NCBI GenBank assembly: GCA_027704905.1
Contig: CM051015.1
Coordinates: forward strand, 16,244,521-16,308,520
Length of the DNA: 64,000 nt
Direction: 5' to 3'
DNA from: Muraenolepis orangiensis
Lineage: Eukaryota; Chordata; Actinopteri; Gadiformes; Muraenolepididae
Shown here piece after piece: positions 33,434 through 45,195 of this stretch. A model generated the notes under the pieces. It was not told where the DNA came from, did no database searches, and saw only the letters and a list, made by a program, of their open reading frames with translations. Positions within the stretch are counted from its first letter, which is position 1. Every line of letters starts with the position of its first letter. Both the position numbers and the translations under genes were made by a program.

Positions 33434-33989
33434 CATGTATAATTAGTCATTTTAATTTGCTGTTTAAATTATCTTTTTACCTAGAGGTAGCTCTCTTCCT
33501 CTCTCCAATTAAAAGCTTATTTGTTAGTTAGCGTTTGTATCACCACTGTAGACTGGAAGTCTGATACAGTGGCCCCTTGTCCATCTTCGGCCTTACTTTT
33601 TAGATGTGTTAATTCCTTTAGCTGTATTTCATTCTTACTTCCCCCCCAATGAAGTGGCTTCCCGGAAAATCCATACCAGTCTTCACGGTCACTGCCTTAC
33701 CTTTGTTTTGTTCATATATGACCCTATCATGTAAAAGTTTTGCTGTCAGAATCATGTACAACCTGTCACCATTACTGTGGTTGACAGGGGGCGTGGCCAA
33801 GCCGCGGGCTTTAGCGGCGCACACACACACCTGTCGGCAACGGCTTATATGCACTAAGCTGTGTTAAGGACTTCCGGCTTCAAATTGAACGAGTAAATCG
33901 CTTCCAGTATATTTACTTCCAACTAGCAAAGCTACAGCTCCTGAGGTACTATTTCGCCATGAATTCCCATAAGAAAATGCGTTTTCAAA

Positions 33990-34135
33990 AACAGGAGAAG
34001 AAATACTGAACAGTGTTGTGTTCCGCTTTGTTCGGCATCATCAAAATGGATATGTGTATTTAGTTTCCATGACTTTCCAACCCATCCCGACCTGAGAAGA
34101 ACCCGACGCGGACATCCGATTCTATACCAGGTAAC
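33990..34135 (+). pseudogene. THAP-type zinc finger, fragment
   Basis: Translates in part to CCVPLC and CVFSFHDFPTHPDL, the N-terminal half of a THAP domain (C2CH zinc finger that binds DNA sequence-specifically). A mirrored copy sits in the right arm at about 36110-36235. The 3' part with the final Cys-His pair is not readable in one frame. Confidence 0.5.
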
Positions 34136-34499
34136 GTTAGACCCAAGTTGTGCTATTCAGCTAACTGTTTGACATCGACCAAAGTAAACATCAGTTAAAC
34201 TATAAAGAATCCAATCGTAAGTCTTAATAAAAAGGTTAGTGTACCTACTGCGTGACCGCTGCATACGAGATGAGACATTGGCTTAGTTGTTACAGCTAAC
34301 ATTATTTTGGTGACCGTGTATGATTTTATTTACTTTGTTAATTAATGACTGACATGATGTATATGTCTTTTTGTAAATACATTTCCAAGCTATGACCACC
34401 TGCTATGTACACATACCATGTACATAAAACATTTTGCCAAACAAGAGCACAGCCTTACTAGTTTATAACTTGAAGCAGTAACCTTTTTTTAAACCTTCC

Positions 34500-34860
34500 A
34501 GAGACAGCTGCTCCAGCCAATCGATGAATTCTTTCTTTTCCTCGTCTTCCTGTCAGTTGGTGTGAAGGAGAGGGACCCGGCGCATCGATTCAACATACAC
34601 CAGTCCACAGTGAGCTGCATTATTGCAACATGGACACGTTTTCTAGCCACTGCACTGGGGTCTCAATGCATCTGGCTCACACCTGCAGAAGTGCAAGCTT
34701 ACCTCCCTGAGGAATTCTGAGATTTCCCAGACATCCAGGTCATCTTGGACTGCACTGAGCTCAAGTGTCAGACACCATCCTTACCACTCCTGCAAAGTGA
34801 GATGTACTCCACCTACACATCTCACTGCACCATGAAAGGGCTTATTGGCAGACGTTTACA
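34500..34860 (+). pseudogene. DDE transposase (Tnp_4-like) fragment
   Basis: In broken frames this reads a helix-turn-helix (FNIHQSTVS-like, then IIATWTRFL), GSQCIWLTPAEVQAYLPEEF with an in-frame stop after it, and VILDCTELKCQ. That last motif holds the first catalytic Asp of this transposase family. A MYSTYTSHCTMKGLIG segment follows, and the rest is deleted. It cannot encode an active enzyme. Confidence 0.65.
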
Positions 34861-35014
34861 GTGGCATGCCTGTTGTCAAACTACCAAAACAAGGCATTAG
34901 TTAAGGCATGGGTTAAGTAAAGCATTGGTTCAACACCAGGTTTTTGTAATTTAATTGTGTTTATTCCAGTGGCAGATCATTTTGTTAAACATGTAAATAT
35001 TATGTACACAAACA

Positions 35015-35280
35015 TTATATGGTAAATGGACATTTATATAGTGCTTTTCTAACAAATTGTTACTCAAAGTGCTTTACATATCAAGTCTCACATTCACGCA
35101 CACATTCAACCACCAACGGCGGAGTCAGCCATGCAAGGAGACAGCCAGCACGTCGGGAGCAGTTAGGGTTAGGGTGTCTTGCTCAAGGACACCTCGAGCT
35201 AGGTGGAGGCGGCGGGGACCGAACCAGCAAGGTTCCGGTTGTGAGGCGACCGCACTACCTCCTGAGCTAAACTGCCGCCT
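35015..35280 (+). mobile_element. tRNA-derived SINE-like repeat
   Basis: TGGTAAATGGACATTTATAT start and GAACCAGCAAGGTTCCGG B-box-like end, with the CTTGCTCAAGGACACCTCG core. Inverted counterpart of 31600-31863, inserted in the THAP transposon. Confidence 0.6.
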
Positions 35281-36706
35281 ATATGTAAGCAAACTGTTGA
35301 ATGTAAAGTCATTTGTATAGATTTGTGAAAATTAACATTGTAACATATTGTACATACATTATTGTAACATATTGGCTAAAAAACATTATTGAAAAATTAA
35401 CTTGTAATAAAATATTTTACATCATTTTGTCATTCCAATCTTTCATTGAAGAACCTGGGTTTTGCTTATGTTCATTTCTCAAAGACGGGTATCTTGGCAT
35501 GTATATGTAGAAAAATAAATAGTCAGCTTTTTCTCTAATTGATCTTTGCACTTGTGGATCCATGTGTAATCGTTGCACACCTGTTTGGAACAGCAATGCC
35601 ACTATGTGATTGCACACAACACTGCCTGCCACAGAGGAGCATTGGCTGTGTCAACACCACTGGCCATGAATCATAAAGCGGAATCTAAGAAGAAAGAGAA
35701 AACAATTAGAAATATACCCTCTGCTTCATGGAAAAGTAGGCTATTATGAGTAGAACAGTTATTGTTACTGAACCATGCTCCTAGACGATGCCTACCCTCC
35801 TAAATGCTTAGCTTTACATTCTCTCCTTACTCAAACAAACTTGAATAACCTTCCTTGATAACTATTATGCCTTAGATGGTGTATAGTAGCAGTGTTAACT
35901 TATATAAATATGTTTGATCACCCAAACACGTTTCCACCTTATCCTTATTAACTTGATCAAATTATCTGACCAATGTGCAGTAGGCACAGTAACTCTTTTG
36001 TATTAAGACTTACGGTAGGATTCTTTATAGTGTAACTGATGTTTACTTTGGTTGATGTCAAACAGTTAGCTGAATAGCACAACTTGGGTCTAACGTTACC
36101 TGGTATAGAATCGGATGTCCGCGTCGGGTTCTTCTCAGGTCGGGATGGGTTGGAAAGTCATGGAAACTGAATACCGTTACATTTCGATGATGTCGAACAA
36201 AGCGGAACACAACAATGTTCGGAGTATTTCTTCTCCTGTTTTTGAAAACGCATTTTCTTATGGGAATTCATGGCAAAATAGTACCTCAGGAGCTGTAGCT
36301 TTGCTAGTTGGAAGTAAACAAATATACCGGAAGCGATTTATTCGTTAAATTTGAAGCCGGAAGTCCTTCAAACAGCTTAGTGATAGCCCATTGCCGAGGC
36401 TGATTATGTTAATCACGTCACCTGTGGGGGTACATATACCCTGCCGTCCCGTCACTTCGGGGCTAGGTCGTACTTACTACTTTGTACTTTGTACATTCTG
36501 GACGGAATCGTTTTGCCGATGTCCCGGTATCCAGATTACTCGCCTGTCCCGCGTCACTCGCCGGTCTAATATATAATATATAATAATATAAATAATAGGA
36601 TTGTCTGAAATATGTAGCTGTGTTAAGACATGCAAATAAATAAAAAGGTTTTCATTTTACTAGTTAACCATTGTTGTGTCTTTATTTACATTTCATATAG
36701 CAACAT

Positions 36707-37557
36707 TTACATGGACTCCATGACACGCCTCATGCTCATGAACCTCATGCCACTCATGCCCATATCCTTGAAGCTCCTGTACTCTCCAGGCCTCATGTAC
36801 ATCATCCTGCCCTTGTAGTGGGCCTGCTCGTACATCAGCCAGTGGCCGTCCATCACGTTGCAGGACTGGCAGTCAGACATGCGATGACGATCCTGGATGT
36901 TGTCACAGTCGTCCATCATCTCATAGGACTGACCGCCGTAGTTCTCCCTCTCGTAGATCTTCATCCTGAACTGGCCTCTGTGCTGTAATGGAGAGATTCA
37001 GAGAAACAATGTCAGCAGACTCATAACCACAATACTGTAAGGCTTACAGTTAAACGGTGTGATAGTAACAGCTGAACAGGGTGAGGGTAACAGTTGATCT
37101 CAGTGAAAGTAACTATTGAACTATGGGTGAGTTGTCTTACATAGGGGATCATTCTGCAGGACCTCATGTTGTCAAACATCATTCCCATGCTCATCATGGA
37201 CTGCATGTCGTTGTACTCTCCCCTCCTCATGAAGAACTGCTGGCCCATGTAGTTGTTCCTCTCATAGACCATGAAGCAGCCACTCTCCACCCTGCAGGAC
37301 TGGCACCTGCTTAGGTAGGAGGACATGTCGGAGCAATCGCTCATGCACTCATAAGAGCGGCCCTGGAAGTTCTTCTCCTCGTAGAAGGTGATCTGAAAGA
37401 GCACAAAAATAGCACATATTACTTATGATAGAAAGGGGTTAAATGGAAATGTGTTTGCCATTTCCTACATTATAGAATAGTTGTTATTTTCCTACTGTCA
37501 CCCATTGTTACAAATCAAACATACTTTTCCCATCATGTTCCTGTTAGTGGGGGTCAT
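36707..37557 (-). CDS. crygm: Gamma-M crystallin, copy 5 (3 exons, 186 aa)
   Basis: Exon 1 is 37557-37525 (MTPTNRNMMGK), exon 2 is 37392-37141 and exon 3 is 36982-36707 (ends RRVMESM). Splice sites are GT-AG. Differences from copies 1-4 are MQSMMSMG, FDNMRSCRM and IQDRHRMSD. About 17% of residues are Met (32 of 186). The predicted protein is identical to that of copy 6, so the pair is a very recent duplication or has been homogenised. The 3' flank is of the short class with AATAAA a few tens of bases after the stop. The THAP-split LTR lies upstream of copy 4, on this gene's 3' side. Confidence 0.94.
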
Positions 37558-37680
37558 ATTGCTGTTACTAGTGAACTGTCTTTCCACCTGTTTTACCGAG
37601 GTCCTTTTATATGATGTCAAACCTAAACAATCAGAGGCCCTGCCTGTGAGAACTCCTTACTCAGCTTCACACTCCTGTTG

Positions 37681-38142
37681 ATGCTGAGGGGATCCCCCTG
37701 CACGTTTCTGGTATCTCTGGTTCCATTCTCTTTAGAATCCATTTCACTGACCACCAAATATTATTCATATATATATATATATACACGGTATATATATATA
37801 TATATATAAAAGACATGTATAATTAGTTATTTTAATTTGCTGTTTAAATTATCTTTGTACCTAGAGGTAGCTCTCTTCCTCTCTCCAATTAAAAGCTTAT
37901 TTGTTAGTTAGCGTTTGTATCACCACTGTAGACTGGAAGTCTGATACAGTGGCCCCTTGTCCATCTTCGGCCTTACTTTTTAGATGTGTTAATTCCTTTA
38001 GCTGTATTTCATTCTTACTTCCCCCCAATGAAGTGGCTTCCCGGAAAATCCATACCAGTCTTCACGGTCACTGCCTTACCTTTGTTTTGCTGATATATGA
38101 CCCTATCATGTAAAAGTTTTGCTATCAGAATCATGTACAACC
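37681..38142. repeat. Crystallin 5'-flank block, copy 5
   Basis: TA run, then the conserved CCTAGAGGTAGCTC flank up to the LTR insertion point. No gene seen. Confidence 0.6.
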
Positions 38143-38759
38143 TGTCACAGTTACAGTGGTTGACAGGGGGCGTGGCCAAGCCGTGGGCTTTGGCGGCGCA
38201 CACACACACCTGTCGACATTTGCAGAGGCTGATTATGTTAATCACGTCACCTGTGGGGGTACATATACCCTGCCGTCCCGTCACTTCGGAGCTAGGTCGT
38301 ACTTACTACTTTGTACTTTGTACATTCTGGACGGAATCGTTTCGCCGATGTCCCGGTATCCAGATTACTCGCCTGTCCCGCGTCACTTGCCGGTCTAATA
38401 CCTGTCGCTACTCCAACCTCCCGGTATCTAGACCCCTCGCCTGTCCCGCGTTACTCTCCTGTCTAATACCTGTCGCTACTTCGACCTCCCAGTATCCAGA
38501 CTCCTCTCCCGTCCCGGACTTCTCGTCGGTCTAATACCTGTCGCTACTTCGACCTCCCGGTATCCAGACTCCTCTCCCGTCCCGGACTACGCGCCTGTCT
38601 ACACCCTGCCGGTACTACGCTGATCCGACTTCCCAGTTTCCAGACCCCTGGCCTGTCCCCGATCACTCTCTGTTGTCTTTTGCAATAAAGCTTCACGTTA
38701 TCGCCTCACTGTGTCGTTGGTCTGCGTTCTGGGTACCACCAAACTATCCCCTTGTGACA
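38143..38759 (+). mobile_element. Solo LTR with perfect 5-bp target duplication (copy-5 unit)
   Basis: 617 bp, beginning TGTCACAGTTACAG and ending CCCCTTGTGACA, flanked by CAACC on both sides (38138-38142 and 38760-38764). A ~73-bp tandem motif (CTACTTCGACCTCCCGGTAT-type) is repeated inside. CAATAAAGC near 38690 is a plausible poly(A) signal. The empty site survives at 7575-7579. Confidence 0.9.
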
Positions 38760-38764
38760 CAACC

Positions 38765-40150
38765 ATTGTTTCTCTAAAGATGCTTGGTAAATGCTGCTAG
38801 TGTGTCTCCCCAGCATTATGCTCCATTAACCCAAAGACATTGCTGTCAGGGAGCGTGTTTTAAGGAATTATTTTGCAACATGGTTTCATTCATTTTGGGG
38901 GGTACTCACTTAAAAAAAGAAATCACCGATATGCACTATACATTTGAGAAACCCTGTTTTTAATATGTTAAACAGGCTATTCATATTAAAAATCAACGGA
39001 CTAGATTTAAATAAGGTGGTGTTTTTGACATTGCACCCTGGAAGAATTGATATGAACTTTGGTATTTTTCCCATCAATTTGAATTAGAAAAAAACCTATA
39101 ATTTGTTATTTGTCATTTTAATAACCAGGTGTTATCCTTTCACTTTTTTGAAATACACATTATTCTAACATCAGCTAGCACTACCTCCACTTTGAAGACC
39201 AGGCTCATCCAAGAAGTTTTCATTGATTGACATACATGTTTTGTTTTTATGTGTTGCTTTTATGCACGTTTCTACACTTGAAAAAAAACACTGCACTCTG
39301 TCCAGTTATTTTTGGAATCTTGATCTTATAGCACTTTTTCAGTAACTCCAATTTTGACGGAGGCTTGCTCCCAGTCCCAATAAAAATGAACTTTGTGGAT
39401 GTAAATGCCATTACAAATTTGATAATTAAAAATAAAATTAACATTAACATTTGTATAGTAGAATTACTTGTAATAAGCATAATGAACACAAGAGAACTGT
39501 GCCTTCTGAACTTGTTGCCAGAAAGACTTTAGGAAGTCAGGTGAAAAGCAATAAGTACATGTAGGGTGGACATTGTGATTGATGGATGGGTCAACCACAG
39601 GACTTTCCCCCGGAAGACAGGGTTTGGTTTTTACTTTTATCTTTTGTTGACTTGTTTTTTTCAGGGTTTTTTTGGCTTATTTTTTCAGTATTCAGTCGCA
39701 GTTTGGTAGGTTTATGCAACACAACTACTTAGTTGTTTTTAGGATTTCTGGCAGAATTGGCTTTGTAGCAGAAAGGGCATTCTGGCAGATAGCTCTGAAG
39801 GCAAACTTCTCCCATGTGCTGAAGTAATGGACTACAGAAATATGTGACTTAGCTAAATAAATCATTAGGTTTGGACTAGATGTCAATAGCAACACCTTTT
39901 ACAATTAACCCTGATTCAAAAACGTAAGGCCTAAACACACCAAAGCTCAAGTGTAAGGCTATTTGATATTAAAATATGTTATTGAGTTCTAAATAATAGT
40001 ATTTTGAGAAAGCCTAGAAATGTAATATGCCTCATGCATTTTGACTAACTGCTGTTGTCTGAATAAATAATAGGATTGTCTGAAATATGTAGCTGTGTAA
40101 AGACATGTAAATGAATAAAAAGGTTTTCATTTGACTAGTTAACCATTGTT
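38765..40150. repeat. Conserved spacer of the crystallin unit
   Basis: No gene seen. Collinear with 42195-43590 (about 3.43 kb further on) and with 7580-8900. It contains ATTTTGACGGAGGCTT and CAGGGTTTGGTTTTTACTTT landmarks common to all three. Confidence 0.7.
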
Positions 40151-40181
40151 GTGTCTTTATTTACATTTCATATAGCAACAT

Positions 40182-41032
40182 TTACATGGACTCCATGACA
40201 CGCCTCATGCTCATGAACCTCATGCCACTCATGCCCATATCCTTGAAGCTCCTGTACTCTCCAGGCCTCATGTACATCATCCTGCCCTTGTAGTGGGCCT
40301 GCTCGTACATCAGCCAGTGGCCGTCCATCACGTTGCAGGACTGGCAGTCAGACATGCGATGACGATCCTGGATGTTGTCACAGTCGTCCATCATCTCATA
40401 GGACTGACCGCCGTAGTTCTCCCTCTCGTAGATCTTCATCCTGAACTGGCCTCTGTGCTGTAATGGTGAGATTCAGAGAAACAATGTCAGCAGACTCATA
40501 ACCACAATACTGTAAGGCTTACAGTTAAACTGTGTGATAGTAACAGCTGAACAGGGTGAGGGTAACAGTTGATCTCAGTGAAAGTAACTATTGAACTATG
40601 GGTGAGTTGTCTTACATAGGGGATCATTCTGCAGGACCTCATGTTGTCAAACATCATTCCCATGCTCATCATGGACTGCATGTCGTTGTACTCTCCCCTC
40701 CTCATGAAGAACTGCTGCCCCATGTAGTTGTTCCTCTCATAGACCATGAAGCATCCACTCTCCACCCTGCAGGACTGGCACCTGCTTAGGTAGGAGGACA
40801 TGTCGGAGCAATCGCTCATGCACTCATAAGAGCGGCCCTGGAAGTTCTTCTCCTCGTAGAAGGTGATCTGAAAGAGCACAAAAATAGCACATATTACTTA
40901 TGATAGAAAGGGGTTAAATGGAAATGTGTTTGCCATTTCCTACATTATAGAATAGTTGTTATTCTCCTACTGTCACCCATTGTTACAAATCAAACATACT
41001 TTTCCCATCATGTTCCTGTTAGTGGGGGTCAT
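40182..41032 (-). CDS. crygm: Gamma-M crystallin, copy 6 (3 exons, 186 aa)
   Basis: Exon 1 is 41032-41000, exon 2 is 40867-40616 and exon 3 is 40457-40182. The encoded protein is identical to copy 5 throughout (MTPTNRNMMGK start, RRVMESM end). Silent and intronic differences exist, for example C for G in the CTGCTGCCCCATG segment of exon 2. Introns are 132 and 158 bp, the same as copy 5. The promoter block at about 41075-41165 carries one change (CATGTGAGAAC for CCTGTGAGAAC). The gene is intact and expected to be expressed in lens with its neighbours. Confidence 0.94.
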
Positions 41033-41238
41033 ATTGCTGTTACTAGTGAACTGTCTTTCCACCTGTTTTACCGAGGTCCTTTTATATGATGTCAAACCTA
41101 AACAATCAGAGGCCCTGCATGTGAGAACTCCTTACTCAGCTTCACACTCCTGTTGATGCTGAGGGGATCCCCCTGCACGTTTCTGGTATCTCTGGTTCCA
41201 TTCTCTTTAGAATCCATTTCACTGACCACCAAATATTA

Positions 41239-41242
<4 letters not shown>

Positions 41243-41310
<68 letters not shown>
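41243..41310. repeat. (TA)n microsatellite
   Basis: Two TA runs around CACGG, longer than at copy 5. Lies upstream of copy 6. Confidence 0.85.
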
Positions 41311-41314
<4 letters not shown>

Positions 41315-41644
41315 CATGTATAATTTGTTATTTTAATTTGCTGTTTAAATTATCTTTGTACCTAGAGGTAGCTCTCTTCCTCTCTCCAATTAAAAGCTTA
41401 TTTGTTAGTTAGCGTTTGTATCACCACTGTAGACTGGAAGTCTGATACAGTGGCCCCTTGTCCATCTTCGGCCTTACTTTTTAGATGTGTTAATTCCTTT
41501 AGCTGTATTTCATTCTTACTTCCCCCCCAATGAAGTGGCTTCCCGGAAAATCCATACCAGTCTTCACGGTCACTGCCTTACCTTTGTTTTGCTGATATAT
41601 GACCCTATCATGTAAAAGTTTTGCTATCAGAATCATGTACAACC

Positions 41645-42189
41645 TGTCACAGTTACGGTGGTTGACAGGGGGCGTGGCCAAGCCGTGGGCTTTGGCGGCG
41701 CACACACACACCTGTCGACATTTGCCGAGGCTGATTATGTTAATCACGTCACCTGTGGGGGTACATATACCCTGCCGTCCCGTCACTTCGGAGCTAGGTC
41801 GTACTTACTACTTTGTACTTTGTACATTCTGGACGGAATCGTTTCGCCGATGTCCCGGTATCTTACTCGCCTGTCCCGCGTCACTTGCCGGTCTAATACC
41901 TGTCGCTACTCCAACCTCCCAGTATCTAGACCCCTCGCCTGTCCCGCGTTACTCTCCTGTCTAATACCTGTCGCTACTTCGACCTCCCGGTATCCAGACT
42001 CCTCTCCCGTCCCGGACTACTCGCCTGTCTACACCCTGCCGGTACTACGCTGATCCGACTTCCCAGTTTCCAGACCCCTGGCCTGTCCCCGATCACTCTC
42101 TGTTGTCTTTTGCAATAAAGCTTCACATTATCGCCTCACTGTGTCGTTGGTCTGCGTTCTGGGTACCACCAAACTATCCCCTTGTGACA
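41645..42189 (+). mobile_element. Solo LTR with perfect target duplication (copy-6 unit)
   Basis: 545 bp, TGTCACAGTTACGG to CTTGTGACA, with CAACC at 41640-41644 and 42190-42194. Same insertion as 38143-38759. It is shorter because one internal tandem unit is missing. Confidence 0.9.
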
Positions 42190-42194
42190 CAACC

Positions 42195-43590
42195 ATTGTT
42201 TCTCTAAAGATGCTTGGTAAATGCTGCCAGTGTGTCTCCCCAGCATTATGCTCCATTAACCCAAAGACATTGCTGTCAGGGAGCGTGTTTTAAGGAATTA
42301 TTTTGCAACATGGTTTCATTCATTTTGGGGGGTACTCACTTAAAAAAAGAAATCACCAATATGCACTATACATTTGAGAAACCCTGTTTTTAATGTTAAA
42401 CAGGCTATTCATATTAAAAATCAACGGACTAGATTTAAATAAGGTGGTGTTTTTGACATTGCACCCTGGAAGAATTGATATGAACTTGGTATTTTTCCCA
42501 CGCATTTTAATTAGAAAAAATATATATAATTTGTTATTTGTAATTTTAATAACCAGGTGTTATCCTTTAACTTTTTGGAAATACACATTATTCTAACATC
42601 AGCTAGCACTACCTCTACTTTGAAGACCAGGCTCATCCAAGAAGTTTTCATTGATTGACATACATGTTTTGGTTTTTTTCATTTTATTTCATTTGTTGCT
42701 TTTATGCACGTTTCTACACTTGAAAATAAACAATGCACTCTGTCCAGTTATTTTTGGAAACTTGATCCTATAGAAATTTGTTAGTAACTCCAATTTTGAC
42801 GGAGGCTTGCTCCCAGTCCCAATAAAAATGAACTTTGTGGATGTAAATGCCATTACAAATGTGATAATTAAAAATAAAAATAAATATTTGTACAGTAGAA
42901 TTACTTGTAATAGGCATAATGAACACAAGAGAAGTGTGCCTTCTGAACTTGTTGCCAGAAAGGCTTTAGGAACTCAGGTGACAAGCAATAAGTAGGGAGG
43001 AAGTTGTGATTAATGGATGGGTCAAACACAGGACTTTCCCCCGGGAGACAGGGTTTGGTTTTTACTTTTATCTTTTGTTGACTTGTTTTTTTCAGGGTTT
43101 TTTTGGCTTATTTTTTCAGTATTCAGTCGCATTATGGTTAGGTTTAGGCAACACAACTACTTAGTTGTTTTTAGGATTTCTGGCAGAATTGTCTTTGTAG
43201 CAGAAAGGGCATTCTGGCAGATAGCTCTGAAGGCAAACTTCTCCCATGTGCTGAAGTAATGGACTACAGAAATATGTAACTGAGCAAAAGCAATCATTAT
43301 GTTTGGACTAGATGTCAATAGCAACACATTTTACAATTAACCCTGATTCAAAAACGTAAGGCCTAAACACACCAAAGCTCAAGTGTAAGGCTATTTCGAT
43401 ATTAAAATATGTTATTGAGTTAAAAATAATAGTATTTTGAGAAAGCCTAGAAATGTAATAAGCCTCATGAATTTTGACTAACTGCTGTTGTCTGAATAAA
43501 TAATAGGATTGTCTGAATTATGTAGCTGGGTTAAGACATGCAAATTAATCAAAAGGTTTTAATCTTACTAGTTAACCATGGTTGTGTCTT
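42195..43590. repeat. Conserved spacer of the crystallin unit
   Basis: No gene seen. Homologue of 38765-40150. Confidence 0.7.
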
Positions 43591-43614
43591 TATTTACATT
43601 TCATATACCAACAT

Positions 43615-44520
43615 TTACATGGACTCCATGATACGCCTCATGCTCATGAACCTCATGCCACTCATGCCCATATCCTTGAAGCTCCTGTACTCTCCAGGCC
43701 TCATGTACATCATCCTGCCCTTGTAGTGGGCCTGCTCGTACATCAGCCAGTGGCCGTCCATCACGTTGCAGGACTGGCAGTCAGACATGCGATGACGATC
43801 CTGGATGTTGTCACAGTCGTCCATCATCTCATAGGACTGACCGCCGTAGTTCTCCCTCTCGTAGATCTTCATCCTGAACTGGCCTCTGTGCTGTAATGGA
43901 GAGATTCAGAGAAACAACGTCAGCAGACTCATAACCACAATACTGTAAGGCTTACAGTTAAACTGTGTGATAGTAACAGCTGAACAGGGTGAGGATAACT
44001 GTTGATCTCGGTGAAAGTAACTATTGAACTATGGGTGTTATCTTACATAGGGGATCATTCTGCAGGACCTCATGTTGTCAAACATCATTCCCATGCTCAT
44101 CATGCGCTGCATGTCGTTGTACTCTCCCCTCCTCATGAAGAACTGCTGGCCCATGTAGTTGTTCCTCTCATAGACCATGAAGCAGCCACTCTCCACCCTG
44201 CAGGACTGGCACCTGCTCAGGTAGGAGGACATGTCGGAGCAGTCGCTCATGCACTCATAGGAGCGGCCCTGGAAGTTCTTCTCCTCGTAGAAGGTGATCT
44301 GAAAGAGTACAAAAATAACACATATAACTTATGATAGAAAGGGGAAAAAGGGAAACGTGTTTGCCATTTCCTACATTATTTGTTGTTATTTTCATACTGC
44401 CACCCATTGTGTGTGGGCAGTTCAGTGTATTAAAACAAAGGAAAAATCGTATCCCATGTATCTCAATAAGTTACAAATCAAACATACTTTGCCCATCATG
44501 TTCCTCTCAGTGGTGGTCAT
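43615..44520 (-). CDS. crygm: Gamma-M crystallin, copy 7 (3 exons, 186 aa)
   Basis: Exon 1 is 44520-44488 (MTTTERNMMGK, as in copy 2), exon 2 is 44298-44047 and exon 3 is 43890-43615 (ends RRIMESM, as in copy 2). Exon 2 has MQRMMSMG and FDNMRSCRM, and exon 3 has IQDRHRMSD as in copies 5 and 6. Canonical splice sites; introns of 189 and 156 bp. The upstream flank (44400-44480) contains the GTTCAGTGTATTAAAACAAAGG sequence also found in intron 1 of copy 3. The gene is intact. It combines the ends of copy 2 with the middle of copies 5 and 6. Confidence 0.94.
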
Positions 44521-44639
44521 ATTGCTGTTACTAGTGAACTGTCTTTCCACCTGTTTAACCGAGGTCCTTTTATATGATGTCAAACCTAAACAATCAGAGG
44601 CCCTGCCTGTGCGAACTCCTTACTCAGCTTCACAAACCT

Positions 44640-45195
44640 TTTGATGATGAAGGAATCCCCTGCACGTTTCTGGTATCTCTGGTCCCATTCTCTTTAGAAT
44701 CCATTTCACTGACCACCAATTATTATTTATATATATATTTCTTTTTAACAAAATGTATAATTAGGTTTAATTAAATTAGCTGTTGTGTATATATTAATAT
44801 ATATATATATCAAATGTATAATTATGGTTGTTAATTTGCTTTTAGGTAATTTATCTTTCTACCTAGAGGTCGCTCCCTTCCTCTCTCCAAATGAAAGGTG
44901 TTTTGTTTGTCACCACTGTAGGCTCGAAGTCTGATATGGTGGCCCCGTCAATCCCCGGCCTGACTCCTTAATTGTGTTAACTCCTTTAGCTGTCTTGTAT
45001 TCCAACTACCCCCCATTGAATTCGCTTCCCAGACAATCTATTTCAGTCGTCATAGTCACTCTTCACAGTTTGGTTAATATCAGACTATCATGTACAACAT
45101 ACGTTCATTTATTTTGGGGGTACTCACTTAAAAAAAGAAATTCCAATATGCACTATACATTTGAGAATCCCTTTTTTGAATATGTTAAATAGGCT
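44640..45195. repeat. Crystallin 5'-flank block, copy 7
   Basis: AT-rich run at 44720-44820, then the conserved CCTAGAGGTCGCTCCCTTCC flank. No gene seen. Confidence 0.55.

Larger units (their letters stand above)
33852..36382 (+). mobile_element. ISL2EU/THAP-type DNA transposon, internally deleted
   Basis: Long inverted repeats of at least 350 bp: 33852-34220 (CACTAAGCTG, GGACTTCCGGCTTCAAAT, CGACCTGAGAAGAACCCGAC) mirror 36020-36382. Just inside the left arm is a THAP-like zinc finger. The interior, 34500-34860, is a decayed transposase. The combination of THAP domain and this transposase type is that of ISL2EU-like fish elements. A SINE sits inside at 35015-35280. The exact target duplication is uncertain. 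Confidence 0.7.
33764..36566 (+). mobile_element. Solo LTR (copy-4 unit), split by a THAP transposon and 3'-truncated
   Basis: The LTR starts TGTCACCATTACTG at 33764 after TACAACC. It breaks at about 33851, resumes at about 36383 (GCCCATTGCCGAGGC), and stops at about 36566 where its 3' half is deleted. It is the same insertion as the solo LTRs at 38143 and 41645. Confidence 0.75.

Noticed and set aside
35057..35320. Short frame with QGSGCEATALPPELN-type sequence
   Set aside because: Encoded by the SINE body; repeated elsewhere as SINE sequence and not a gene.
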